A stretch of DNA of 64,000 bases from Sphingomonas sp. Leaf21. GTDB taxonomy: Bacteria; Pseudomonadota; Alphaproteobacteria; Sphingomonadales; Sphingomonadaceae. The notes under the pieces were generated by a model. The model had not been told where the DNA came from, did no database searches, and saw only the letters and a list, made by a program, of their open reading frames with translations. A program made the position numbers and the translations under genes. Location of the stretch: NCBI RefSeq assembly GCF_916858675.1, contig NZ_CAKASM010000003.1:148681-212680 (forward strand), in the 5' to 3' direction. Shown piece after piece: positions 1-10,669 of this stretch. Every line of letters starts with the position of its first letter. Position 1 is the first letter of the stretch.

Positions 1-270
1 AAAGGTTGGCGACCGATCCGCCCCACCACCACTCGCTGACGCGAGCGGTCCCCCTCCCCAAGCGAGCTTGGGGAGGAATGGTATCGTAGCCGTCAGCGAA
101 GAGGCGTGACTTCCCAATCCTCCCCATCTCCGATGGGGAGGGGGACCGCGCCCGCAGGGCGTGGTGGAGGGGCCTTTCCGCGAAGACGGAAAGGTCGGCG
201 ACCGATCCGCCCCATGACCACTCGCTGACGCGAGCGGTCCCCCTCCCCAAGTGAGCTTGGGAGGAATAGG
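1..270. repeat. Cluster of palindromic intergenic repeats with an 80-bp direct duplication
   Basis: Two nearly identical copies of about 80 bp lie at 1-80 and 190-269, differing at only a handful of bases. Each ends in a hairpin made of CCCTCCCCAAG and CTTGGGGAGG. Between them (117-172) is a related unit in the opposite orientation, reading CCTCCCC...GGGGAGGGGGACC and then GGTGGAGGGG. No convincing gene is present in bases 1-355. The repeats match the family seen again around 28.1, 29.8, 30.3 and 54.3 kb. The second copy ends about 85 bases upstream of the next gene. Confidence 0.8.
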
Positions 271-355
271 CTTCATCCCGTCACGGGACATTCGCGGGCA
301 TCGCATCACCGCGCCATGCGTGGCAGGATGCGGTGCCCGCTTGTTATGTCAGGAT

Positions 356-1288
356 ATGTCGATGCGCCTCGTCCCGCTGCTGTTGATCGGTCTGACCTCC
401 GGCGTCGCGCTGGCGCAGGGGGCGGCGCAGCCCTTCACCGTCGCCGGGCGGGGCTTTCCGACACTGCAAGCGGCGGTGACGGCGATAGGAGATGGTGAGG
501 GGACGATCCGCATCGCCCCCGGCACCTATCGCGAATGTGCGGTGCAGGGGGCGGGGCGGATCGCCTATGTCGCCGCCGAACCGGGCAAGGTCGTCTTCAC
601 CCGCATCGCCTGCGAGGGCAAAGCCGCGCTGGTGCTGCGCGGTCGCGGGGCGCAGGTCGACGGCATCGTGTTCAGCCATATCGAGGTGGGTGACGGCAAC
701 GGCGCGGGCATCCGTATCGAGAAGGGCCCGCTGACCGTCAGCAATGCGATGTTCCTCGACAGCCAGTCGGGTATCCTGTCCGCCGAGGATCCGAACGGCA
801 CGGTGGCGGTCGATCACTCGACCTTTTCGGGACTTGGCAACGATCCCACCGGCAACGGCGCGCACGGCATTTATCTGGGCCGCTACAAGAGCCTGAGGGT
901 CGTGGCCTGCCGCTTCGAGCGCGGGCAGGGCGGTCATTACGTCAAGACCCGCGCGCCCTATGTCGAGGTGCTGGACAGCAGTTTCGACGACAGCCACGGC
1001 CACTCGACCAATTATATGATCGACCTGTCCAACGGCGCGAAGGGCCGGATCGCGGGCAACGAATTCGTCTTCGGCCGCGACAAGGACAATCACTCGACGC
1101 TGATCTCGGTCGCGCCGGAGGGGGCGAAGAACGATTCGTCGGGACTGGTGGTCGAGAATAATCGCGCGCGGCTGGCACCGGGCGCGGATTTCAAGCCGGT
1201 CTTCGTCGGCAACTGGTCGGGCGAGCCGCTGGTGATCCGGGGCAATATCCTGGGTGCGGGGATCACGCCGACGGCGCGGAAATGGTGA
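356..1288 (+). CDS. Secreted right-handed parallel beta-helix protein
   Basis: A 310-residue protein. The chosen ATG gives a clean signal peptide (MSMRLVPLLLIGLTSGVALA, then Q); a longer upstream reading frame exists but runs through the repeat region. After the signal, glycine- and asparagine-rich short strand-turn repeats (for example residues with GNGAGIRIEKG, GAHGIYLGRY, NGAKGRIAGNEF) are typical of pectate-lyase-like beta-helix folds. No catalytic residues could be assigned, so the substrate, presumably a polysaccharide, is unknown. Its 3' end overlaps the convergent O-antigen-ligase-like gene by 26 bases. Its place beside exosortase-associated polysaccharide genes fits a role at the cell surface, which is inference. 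Confidence 0.7.
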   Translation: MSMRLVPLLLIGLTSGVALAQGAAQPFTVAGRGFPTLQAAVTAIGDGEGTIRIAPGTYRECAVQGAGRIAYVAAEPGKVVFTRIACEGKAALVLRGRGAQVDGIVFSHIEVGDGNGAGIRIEKGPLTVSNAMFLDSQSGILSAEDPNGTVAVDHSTFSGLGNDPTGNGAHGIYLGRYKSLRVVACRFERGQGGHYVKTRAPYVEVLDSSFDDSHGHSTNYMIDLSNGAKGRIAGNEFVFGRDKDNHSTLISVAPEGAKNDSSGLVVENNRARLAPGADFKPVFVGNWSGEPLVIRGNILGAGITPTARKW

Positions 1289-2642
1289 GCCCGGCGCGGA
1301 GCGGCTGACGCCCGACCGCCGCCTTTTGCCGCCCCTCGCGCGTGCGCCGCGCCAGATAGGTGTCGAGCCCGATCTGCGCCGCCATCAACTGGTAGAGAAA
1401 GGGGTTGAACGCGATCCCGACAAAGGCGCCGCCGAGCAGATAGATCATGTGCGCATGCTGAAGCGCGCCCGCCAATTGCCCACCCCAGTGCAGTGGATCG
1501 TCAGGCTGGCGATAGCGACGGCGAAGCGATTCCATCCGCAGCAGCCCGGCGATGTTGATGCCCAGCCACAGGAACAGCCCCGGCCAGCCCTGCTCACCCA
1601 GCATCTCGAAATAGCTGGAATGATAGGCGCGGGCATGGTCGGTGGTGACCTTCTGCTCCACCTTGCTGTCATGCGCGGAGCCCTGCACCGTGGTGATGTC
1701 ATAGCGAAGGCTGTTCTGGAGATAGGCGTTGAAGCCGCCGCCAAAGGGGTTGGAGCTGACATAGTCGAGCGTCCATCGCCATACCGCGAGACGCGTCGAG
1801 GCCGATTCGTCGCCCTGATAGGTGCGGATCGTATTCATCCGTTGCGTATAGGAGGCGGGTAGCAGCGGCACGACCGCGACCCCCGCCGCCGCCAGCGCGC
1901 CGATATAGAGGAGGCGCCGCTTGACGTCGCGCAGCATCAGCACCGCGAGCAGTCCGATACACAACAGGCCCGTCCGTGCCGAGGTGCCGACCGGGATCAA
2001 CAGGCAGGCGAAGATCAGTCCGAAGCCGAAGGCGCGCACCCGCCAGTCGGCCGGAAAGACGGTTCCATGCTTCATCAGCCACAGGATGACCGGGATCGCC
2101 GCCACCGCCACCGCCGAGATGATGCTGCCTTCGTACAGGCCGGTATTGTTGTTCACCATCAGGTTCAATTCGCCGTAACCGCCCCCGGAAAACAGCGTCT
2201 TGATCCCTCCGACGATGACGATCGAGGCGAGCGACAGGATCATGAAGAGCAGCAGCGACTCGATCCGCAACCGCGTCCGCAGGGTCAGCGGCAGGAACAC
2301 GGCGAAGGCCAGCGCCTTCCACACCCAGTCCCACTTGTCCTTGGCCTCGACCGGAAAGTCCGCACCGAAATAGGTCGTCATCGCGCAATAGATCAGCAGC
2401 AGCAGGATCGCGCCCTGTCGCGCGGTGAACCGGCTGTCGCGCTTGTCGTCGGCGAACAGCCATCCGCCCAATGCCGCGACCACCGCGATCAGCGAGATCG
2501 GCACGGCGTTGAGCAGATAATAGGTCAGCCGCTGGGGCGAGACGATATCGATATAGATATAGACCAGCACCATCAGGAAGGGGCGGCGAAGCCCCATGCC
2601 GAACAGGCTGAACAGAAAGCCGATCAGGAACAGGTCACGCAT
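1263..2642 (-). CDS. Exosortase A-associated O-antigen ligase/polymerase-like membrane protein
   Basis: A 459-residue polytopic membrane protein with about ten hydrophobic segments, starting MRDLFLIGFLFSLFGMGLRRP. Characteristic motifs include the N-terminal YIYIDIVSPQRLTYY segment (DUF5935-like) and a Wzy_C-type periplasmic loop ending NPFGGGFNAYL followed by HSSYFEMLGEQGWPG. This pattern is that of the putative O-glycosylation ligase family associated with exosortase A/PEP-CTERM systems. The ATG at 2642 is preferred because it overlaps the stop of the 50-residue ORF upstream, giving translational coupling. The glycosyltransferase next to it, divergently transcribed, belongs to the same exosortase-associated group. 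No exosortase gene is in the window. Confidence 0.8.
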   Translation of the reverse strand: MRDLFLIGFLFSLFGMGLRRPFLMVLVYIYIDIVSPQRLTYYLLNAVPISLIAVVAALGGWLFADDKRDSRFTARQGAILLLLIYCAMTTYFGADFPVEAKDKWDWVWKALAFAVFLPLTLRTRLRIESLLLFMILSLASIVIVGGIKTLFSGGGYGELNLMVNNNTGLYEGSIISAVAVAAIPVILWLMKHGTVFPADWRVRAFGFGLIFACLLIPVGTSARTGLLCIGLLAVLMLRDVKRRLLYIGALAAAGVAVVPLLPASYTQRMNTIRTYQGDESASTRLAVWRWTLDYVSSNPFGGGFNAYLQNSLRYDITTVQGSAHDSKVEQKVTTDHARAYHSSYFEMLGEQGWPGLFLWLGINIAGLLRMESLRRRYRQPDDPLHWGGQLAGALQHAHMIYLLGGAFVGIAFNPFLYQLMAAQIGLDTYLARRTREGRQKAAVGRQPLRAGLTISAPSA

Positions 2643-2787
2643 CGGGGTGGCGTCCCGCCTTGGGTGGGCGCCCGCCACGCGGCGCGCGGTCGTCGCCCTC
2701 CTGGTCGAGGTCGCGACGACCAAGCAGCCGCCATGCCGCGATCAGCATCAGGCTGTGAGTGAGCAGAAGGGCAAAGCTGTCGATCAT
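2635..2787 (-). CDS. Small membrane protein (50 aa), translationally coupled to the ligase
   Basis: The ATG at 2787 opens a 50-codon frame beginning MIDSFALLLTHSLMLIAAWR, which predicts one transmembrane helix (about residues 4-22), then a charged, arginine/proline/glycine-rich cytoplasmic tail ending GRHPDA. Its TGA overlaps the ATG of the ligase-like gene (GATGCGTGA), a normal coupling arrangement in this genome. A purine stretch (GGAAAG) lies about ten bases before the ATG. No family was recognised. The overlap and hydrophobic start argue for a real gene; the short length and lack of known homology keep confidence moderate. Confidence 0.5.
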   Translation of the reverse strand: MIDSFALLLTHSLMLIAAWRLLGRRDLDQEGDDRAPRGGRPPKAGRHPDA

Positions 2788-2883
2788 CGCCCGTCTTTCC
2801 GTCATCCGTTCGCCAGTGTTGGGAACGGCTTATTATCCGTCGGTTGACGCGACGTTAAGGGCTGGCATGACAGGCATATCGTC

Positions 2884-4113
2884 ATGCGCATCCTGCACGT
2901 CCTCGACCATGGCCTGCCGCTGCAGAGCGGATACAGCTTCCGCACCCGAGCCATCTTGAAGGCACAGGAGGCGGCGGGGATGACCGTCGCCTCGGTGACG
3001 GGCCCGCGCCAGGGGGCGGCTTCGGAAGCGGTCGAGACGGTCGACGGCCTGACCTTCCATCGCACCCCCGTTTCCCCTGGACGTCCGGTCCGCTCCGGCC
3101 TGTTCGGGGAAGGCAGGGGGCTGGCGGCGCATGTCCGTGCGATCGAGGCGGCGGTGACGGCGTTCCGGCCCGACATTCTCCACGCCCATTCGCCCGTGCT
3201 CGATGCGCTGGCGGCATGGGTGGTGGCGCGGCGGCGGGGGTTGCCGCTGGTCTATGAGATCCGTGCCTTCTGGGAGGATGCGGCGGTCGGCAACGGCAAC
3301 GGCACGGGCCGGGAGGGGTCTGCACGTTACCGCGTCACCCGCGCGATCGAGAGCTGGGCCTGCGCGCGGGCCGACGCGGTCGCCGTCATTTGCGAAGGGC
3401 TTCGCGGCGACCTGATCGCGCGGGGGATCGCGGCGGACAAGATCATCGTATCGCCCAACGGTGTCGACCTGACGGTCTTCGGAGCGCCCGCCCCGCGCGA
3501 CGAGTCGCTGGCGGCGTCCTGCGGGCTGGTCGACGCCGAGGTGATCGGCTTCATCGGCAGCTTCTACGATTATGAGGGGCTCGACGATATGATCGCCGCG
3601 ATGCCCCGGCTCGTGGCGGCGCGTCCCAAGGCGCGGCTGTTGCTGGTCGGCGGCGGTCCGATGGAGGCGGCGCTCCGTGCGCAGGCCGAGGCATCGCCGG
3701 TTGCGGATGCGATCCGCTTCGTCGGCCGCGTGCCGCATCAGGAGGTCGAACGCTATTACGGCCTGGTCGATGTCCTGGCCTATCCGCGCAAGAGGATGCG
3801 GCTGACCGATCTGGTCACCCCGCTCAAGCCGCTCGAGGCGATGGCGCAGCGGCGACTCGTCGCGGCGTCGGATGTGGGCGGGCATCGCGAGCTGATTCGT
3901 GACGGAGAGACGGGCACGCTGTTCCCCCCCGACGACCCGGATGCGCTGGCCGATGCGCTGTCGACCCTGCTGGCAGACCGCCCGATTTGGGACGCCCGGC
4001 GGGTCGCTGGCCGGGAATTCGTGGAAAAGGAACGCGATTGGGCGTCCAACATTCGCCGTTACGAACCTGTTTACCAGCGGCTATTACAGGGGGCTTCGAC
4101 GAAAAGCCTATGA
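2884..4113 (+). CDS. Exosortase A-associated glycosyltransferase (GT4 type)
   Basis: A 409-residue GT-B fold glycosyltransferase. The N-terminal acceptor domain starts MRILHVLDHGLPLQSGYSFRT, the hallmark opening of the PEP-CTERM/exosortase A-associated glycosyltransferase family, with DILHAHSPVL further on. The C-terminal donor domain contains SPNGVDLTVF, IGFIGSFYDYEGLDDMI, and the EX7E-like region LEAMAQRRLVAASDVGGHRE near residues 318-337, followed by DGETGTLFPPDDPDAL. It should transfer a nucleotide-sugar-derived residue to a surface glycan at the cytoplasmic face of the membrane. The divergent ligase-like gene is in the same system. Its stop overlaps the start of the next gene (ATGA). Confidence 0.85.
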   Translation: MRILHVLDHGLPLQSGYSFRTRAILKAQEAAGMTVASVTGPRQGAASEAVETVDGLTFHRTPVSPGRPVRSGLFGEGRGLAAHVRAIEAAVTAFRPDILHAHSPVLDALAAWVVARRRGLPLVYEIRAFWEDAAVGNGNGTGREGSARYRVTRAIESWACARADAVAVICEGLRGDLIARGIAADKIIVSPNGVDLTVFGAPAPRDESLAASCGLVDAEVIGFIGSFYDYEGLDDMIAAMPRLVAARPKARLLLVGGGPMEAALRAQAEASPVADAIRFVGRVPHQEVERYYGLVDVLAYPRKRMRLTDLVTPLKPLEAMAQRRLVAASDVGGHRELIRDGETGTLFPPDDPDALADALSTLLADRPIWDARRVAGREFVEKERDWASNIRRYEPVYQRLLQGASTKSL

Positions 4114-4808
4114 CCTTCACCGCCACGCCCTCTTCGCATCGCTTCGCACCCGCCCTGGTCGGCGGGGCGTTCGGCGTCATCCTGGCCTTTCTGGTCCTGG
4201 TCGCACCTGGCTGGCGGCTGGAGATGCTGGTGGCGCAACTGAGCCTGGGGGATATCCTGTCCGCCGCGCAGCCGCCGTTGGGGACCAAGGCGCGGCTGCT
4301 GCTCGCGCTCGCCGCCGGGATCGGCGCGGGCGGCGTAAGCTGGGCGCTGGTCTATCTGCTCTGGGGGCCGGGGGGCCTGCTGGCGCGCAAGGCCCCCGTC
4401 GAACGCGAGGGTGACGAGGATTATGTGCCGTCGGTCCGGCGATCGGACCGGCATCCCGATGCACCGCCGCGTCGACCGCTTCACGCCGCCGAGCTTGGTG
4501 CGCCGCCACCGCCGGTCGATGAGGAGGTCGTCGAACGGACGTTGCCCGCCGATCTCGACCAGCCGCTGGCCGCCTATGACCCCGACGCGATCCTGTCGGT
4601 TCCACGCGAGCCGGTGCGCTCGCCTGCACCGCTGGCCGATGGGCCGGTGACCGCCGAGCCCATGCCCATCCCGTCGATGCGCGAGCCCGAGCGGACCGAG
4701 CCGGGCGCGTCCCTGCCACTGCCCGAGCGGGCGGAGGAGTCGATCGAGAAGATGCTCGAGCGACTCGAGCGCGAAACCGCGCTGCGCAAGGCGCAACGTT
4801 CGCATTGA
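4110..4808 (+). CDS. Two-helix membrane protein with a long proline/acidic tail, unknown function
   Basis: A 232-residue protein starting at the ATG that overlaps the glycosyltransferase stop by four bases. Two hydrophobic helices are visible (about residues 10-32 and 55-78, the second AGIGAGGVSWALVYLLWGPGG). The rest is a charged, proline-rich region with many EP and PEP-like turns (EREGDEDYVPS, REPVRSPAPLADGP, EPMPIPSMREPERTEP) and a short amphipathic coil at the C terminus (EESIEKMLERLERETALRK). No family is recognised. Coupling to the glycosyltransferase suggests an accessory role in envelope assembly, for example as a membrane-anchored scaffold. Confidence 0.65.
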   Translation: MTFTATPSSHRFAPALVGGAFGVILAFLVLVAPGWRLEMLVAQLSLGDILSAAQPPLGTKARLLLALAAGIGAGGVSWALVYLLWGPGGLLARKAPVEREGDEDYVPSVRRSDRHPDAPPRRPLHAAELGAPPPPVDEEVVERTLPADLDQPLAAYDPDAILSVPREPVRSPAPLADGPVTAEPMPIPSMREPERTEPGASLPLPERAEESIEKMLERLERETALRKAQRSH

Positions 4809-4896
4809 GATCGGCCGCCCGGCCGGTCTATCGTCCCCGTCCGACAAATGACTGGATCGCGGCGATTCCCTCGCGGCCAGCGGCGGGAGGATCAGA

Positions 4897-5409
4897 ATGC
4901 TGCGTTCCATTCCCCTTGGCCTGGCGGTCGCTGCACTGGCCGCGACGGGCGCACCGGCACGATCGACACCGACCTATAGCTGGGGCAAGCCCGGATCGAC
5001 CCGCGCGCTGTTCGAAGGGGGTAGCCGCGCCTGCATGTTGAAGGCCGCCGGGCGCGACGTGGCCGGGGATGACGAGGCCAGGAAATATATCCGCGGCTTC
5101 GAGGTGCTCGAGCGCGAGAACAACATGCCCGCAATCGATCCGAACGAAACGGCGTTCGACAAGAGCGAGCGGCAGGTGAGGCTGCGGCGCATGTACCGAC
5201 CGGACCAGCATGTCGACGCGTTACAGTCCCAACTCCAGGCGGAGGTGGACGGGTGCCTGATACGAACGGGCTACACCCGCTTCGCGCTGACGCGCGAGCA
5301 GGAGCGGGCGCTCAAGCGCCTCCGGCCGGGGTCGGAGGCGCGAAAGGCGTATCTCTATACCCTGGGCAGCGACGCGCGGATCGTCGAGGCGCAGAAGGTC
5401 GTCGATTAG
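4897..5409 (+). CDS. Secreted protein of unknown function
   Basis: A 170-residue protein with a standard signal peptide (MLRSIPLGLAVAALAATGAPA) followed by a mature domain starting RSTPTYSWGKPGSTRALF. Two cysteines (in SRACMLKAAG and DGCLIRTGYTRFALT) could form a disulfide in the periplasm. The pattern YSWGKPG...C...GYTRFALT is reminiscent of small sphingomonad periplasmic proteins of unknown function. A GGCGGGAGG stretch before the ATG is a good ribosome-binding site. It is convergent with aconitase. Confidence 0.65.
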   Translation: MLRSIPLGLAVAALAATGAPARSTPTYSWGKPGSTRALFEGGSRACMLKAAGRDVAGDDEARKYIRGFEVLERENNMPAIDPNETAFDKSERQVRLRRMYRPDQHVDALQSQLQAEVDGCLIRTGYTRFALTREQERALKRLRPGSEARKAYLYTLGSDARIVEAQKVVD

Positions 5410-5480
5410 CCGCCCTTCTTCCCTCGCCCCTCATAGAGGGGAGCGGGGAAAGGCTCTCGACCTCCACCGGCCACACGAAG

Positions 5481-5516
5481 AAAAGGCCCGCCCGGATCGC
5501 TCCGGACGGGCCTTCC
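5481..5516 (-). terminator. Rho-independent terminator of acnA
   Basis: The arms AAGGCCCGCCCGGA and TCCGGACGGGCCTT form a 14-bp stem with one mismatch and a TCGC loop. On the minus strand it is followed by TTTTC. It lies just downstream of the acnA stop and can also act on the convergent secreted-protein gene. Confidence 0.85.
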
Positions 5517-5538
5517 CGCATCATAAGGGGCGAACCCG

Positions 5539-8226
<2,688 letters not shown>

Positions 8227-8578
8227 GGGCGTCCCTTCTTGGTCGAGCCGAGCACGCCCGGGGGACACGGCAGCATGCAGCCGCGAGCAGGCGCGCCGGG
8301 AAAAAATCCGGTAGACGCCCGCGGCCTTAGCAATGGGTTGCGCCAGAGGGAAGGGTGTCGCGGCGGGAAAGCGCGGTGCGGCCCCCGGCTGTCCCGGTCA
8401 CCGGTCGAATGCGTGGAAAAAGCGTGGAACAGGCACGCCGAATAACGGGTTCAGTCATGATGATTGGAGCTCGGACAATGCGCGGCCTGATGGTTTCACG
8501 ATTTCCCACGCCCTGCCCGGGCCACGGAGCGGCCAGCGGGGCAAGGAACGGAGCGTCCACCGCGACCGGGTGGCGGCG
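8227..8578. other. Intergenic region upstream of acnA (divergent promoters expected)
   Basis: About 350 bases without a supported gene between the divergent acnA and a small ORF. Promoters for both must lie here, but no convincing -35/-10 pair, operator or riboswitch fold was recognised. Short reading frames on both strands lack ribosome-binding sites or coding character. Confidence 0.4.
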
Positions 8579-8779
8579 ATGACGCACGACCAGTCGAAAT
8601 CCGCCCGTCGCCCCGACCAGATTGTGGCCGTCGGCCTGCTCACCCAGCGCGATCTCGACGTGCTCGGTTCGGGATTTCGCCGATCCTTCCCGGTCGAGGA
8701 GGACGCGGCGTTCGACGATCTGCTCCGCGCGCTCGACTCGATCGAAGGAATAAGGCTGCCGCACAAACCAGGGAACTGA
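8579..8779 (+). CDS. Small conserved-type hypothetical protein (66 aa)
   Basis: A 66-residue acidic/basic mixed protein starting MTHDQSKSARRPDQIVAVGL and continuing LTQRDLDVLGSGFRRSFPVE, ending near IRLPHKPGN. The LTQRDLDVLG...F.R.FPV...FDDLLRALD pattern resembles short unannotated proteins common in sphingomonads, which is recollection rather than a search. The ATG at 8579 is preferred because the upstream extension is low-complexity. No domain or function is assigned. A longer frame opening at 8333 is possible but has no hallmark of coding sequence. Confidence 0.5.
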   Translation: MTHDQSKSARRPDQIVAVGLLTQRDLDVLGSGFRRSFPVEEDAAFDDLLRALDSIEGIRLPHKPGN

Positions 8780-8922
8780 GGCGTTTATCGACTCTCGTTA
8801 ACCGGGTTCCGTTGCCGCCAGATCGGCGGTGATCGTCTATCGAAGTGCTTGGCGAGGCCCCATCGTCCCGGCTAGGGCGGATCCATGCCTGTACGGATCC
8901 TCCGGCGCGGCCGGAAAACGAG

Positions 8923-9471
8923 ATGACGCCCGAACGTTTCGCCCTTCTCACGCGCCGCCATCGCGAATGCCTTCACGGCGTCAAGGCACTCAAGGGCTCC
9001 AAGGAAATCGCTGCCGAACTGGGCCTGGGTAAGTCCACGGTCGACACGTATCTCGCCGAAGCGGTACGATTGCTGGGCGCGCGCAACCGGCGTGACGCGG
9101 CGCTGGCCCTGGCCGAGTTCGAAGCGGGTATCGCGAGCCAAGGTGCTGCAATTGAACAAAAATCCACCCCGCATAAAATCATATCTGATTCTGCGGGGCT
9201 GGTTTCGGACACCGCCGCTATGCCAGTTCCGACCGCACCGGATGGGAGTACGGTCGGTGGGGCGGTGCAGGACGGCCATGTCCACGCATCGCCCCGCTTG
9301 TCCCTGCCATTCCGGCGACGCGGGCAGCGCCGCAACGACATGACGCTGGTCGAGCGACTGCTATGGATTCCGACCATCGCCATCGCGCTCGCCATCGGCT
9401 TTGGAATGCTGGCGATCGGACTGGATGCGATGACCCGAGTGATCGGCCGGATCGCGCACCTCGCCGGTTAA
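8923..9471 (+). CDS. LuxR-type HTH protein with C-terminal membrane anchor
   Basis: A 182-residue protein. Residues about 1-65 form a GerE/LuxR-like helix-turn-helix (TPERFALLTRRHRECLHGVK, then GSKEIAAELGLGKSTVDTYL and EAVRLLGARNRRDAA). There is no receiver or ligand domain. The C-terminal 40 residues contain one hydrophobic helix (IPTIAIALAIGFGMLAIGL). A low-complexity linker separates the two parts. This architecture, a membrane-tethered LuxR HTH, suggests a transcription regulator held at the membrane; the signal is unknown. The start at 8923 removes an N-terminal stretch that looks non-coding. Confidence 0.7.
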   Translation: MTPERFALLTRRHRECLHGVKALKGSKEIAAELGLGKSTVDTYLAEAVRLLGARNRRDAALALAEFEAGIASQGAAIEQKSTPHKIISDSAGLVSDTAAMPVPTAPDGSTVGGAVQDGHVHASPRLSLPFRRRGQRRNDMTLVERLLWIPTIAIALAIGFGMLAIGLDAMTRVIGRIAHLAG

Positions 9472-9542
9472 GAGGCGTCGGATAAGGGGCTGCCGACCCG
9501 CATCGTGCGGCAGGTTTACGTCAGCAACGGGGGGAAGGCGCG

Positions 9543-9614
9543 ATGACGGGGGTTCGGGTGAGGCGGCGGTCACGCTCCATGGCGCAGGCGGCATCGGTTC
9601 GTGTTGCGGTCTGA
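9543..9614 (+). CDS. Possible 23-residue leader ORF
   Basis: An ATG preceded at good spacing by GGGGGGAAGG, the best ribosome-binding site in this gap, opens a 23-codon arginine-rich frame that ends in TGA at 9612. The TGA lies in the same frame as the membrane protein that begins 25 bases later with a poor TTG start. It may be a leader peptide, or the original start of the membrane gene now cut off by a stop codon. Confidence 0.25.
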   Translation: MTGVRVRRRSRSMAQAASVRVAV

Positions 9615-9638
9615 CGGGCCTTCCGGCGCGATGACCGC

Positions 9639-10136
9639 TTGTCCTTCTCCACGGCGGTGCGCGTCGTGATCCATATCCTCGTCTTCAATATCGTGCAGGG
9701 CGCGGTCTGCCTGTATGCGCTGCTGCTCGGCGGACGACCGGAACGATGGATCGCGGTCATGCTGCTCGCCGCGTCGCTGGCGACCTGGCTCGTGCCGTTC
9801 GATCCGTCGACCAGCTTCCGGTCGGTGGACATGCTGACGCTGGGCATCGACCTGACGCTGATGATCGGGCTGATCGTCGTGGCGATGCGGGCGAACCGGT
9901 TCTGGCCAGTGTGGCTGGCCGCGCTGCACCTTCTGGCGCTGGGTATCCACGGGGTGCGTGGGCTCGATAGCGACCTGATGCCGTGGATGTACGCGGCGGC
10001 GGCGGGGAAGCTGGCCTATCCGATGATCCTGATCCTGGCCCTGGGGGTGATGCGGCATCGGCGGCGGCTGGCCTTATATGGGCGCGATCCCGACTGGGCC
10101 CGGTCGTGGGGCGGCGCGAGGGAGCGTTCATCATGA
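9639..10136 (+). CDS. Polytopic membrane protein of unknown function
   Basis: About 165 residues with four hydrophobic helices (IHILVFNIVQGAVCLYALLL; WIAVMLLAASLATWLVPF; LGIDLTLMIGLIVVAM; YPMILILALGVM). The start is uncertain: no ATG is in frame near the N terminus, so TTG at 9639 or GTG at 9657 or 9666 must be used, none with a strong ribosome-binding site. Its TGA overlaps the ATG of the following gene. No family was recognised; the HGVRGLDSDLMPWMYAAAAG loop resembles small sphingomonad membrane proteins. Confidence 0.6.
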   Translation: MSFSTAVRVVIHILVFNIVQGAVCLYALLLGGRPERWIAVMLLAASLATWLVPFDPSTSFRSVDMLTLGIDLTLMIGLIVVAMRANRFWPVWLAALHLLALGIHGVRGLDSDLMPWMYAAAAGKLAYPMILILALGVMRHRRRLALYGRDPDWARSWGGARERSS

Positions 10137-10591
10137 TGTCTGATCTTCGCCTGCTCCACTGGCCCGAAGAGGATCGCGCGAGCTTCGCCGAATTCTCGAG
10201 CATCATGACCGACGTCCAGGCACGCATCCAGGCGATCTCGGGCGAGGCGGGCGGCGTGCCCGTCCCGCGACCGCCGCGCGTACCGACGTCGCGCGAATGC
10301 GCCGCGATGATCCTGCGACATCGGCGCGACGTGCGGGCGATGGCGGGGGAGGATGGCGATCTGTTCGGCGATCCCGCCTGGGAGATCATGCTGGCGGTGT
10401 TCGTCGCCGATCCGCCGCGGGACGACGCGGCGGCGCTGGAGGCGGCTGGCGTGTCGATCGACGGCTCGGTCGGTGCGCGCTGGATCCGCCTGTTGATCAT
10501 GCGCGGTTGGGTGGAGCGCACCGGCGACGGGATGCTGTGTGCCACCACCAAGGGCGAGGCGATCCTGCGGGGCTATTTCGAGCGGCTGTGA
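10133..10591 (+). CDS. Winged-helix (MarR-like) small protein
   Basis: A 152-residue protein beginning MMSDLRLLHWPEEDRASFAE at an ATG overlapping the preceding stop. The centre has a helical segment (SRECAAMILRHRRDVRAMAG), and the C-terminal half reads like a winged helix (WEIMLAVFVAD, VGARWIRLLIMRGWVERTGDG, TTKGEAILRGYFERL). This resembles single-domain DNA-binding proteins of the MarR-like type found in sphingomonads. The coupled membrane protein may be its partner. Ligand and target are unknown. Confidence 0.6.
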   Translation: MMSDLRLLHWPEEDRASFAEFSSIMTDVQARIQAISGEAGGVPVPRPPRVPTSRECAAMILRHRRDVRAMAGEDGDLFGDPAWEIMLAVFVADPPRDDAAALEAAGVSIDGSVGARWIRLLIMRGWVERTGDGMLCATTKGEAILRGYFERL

Positions 10592-10669
10592 GCCCGGCCG
10601 GGAGGCCGTGCAACTCCCGGCGCGCCCAAGGGTTCAATCCGGACGGGTAACGGGCAAGGAGATCATGAC

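Noticed and set aside
1..270. Possible CRISPR array at the left edge
   Set aside because: Only two direct copies of 80 bp, too long and without regular spacers; they match the dispersed palindromes instead.
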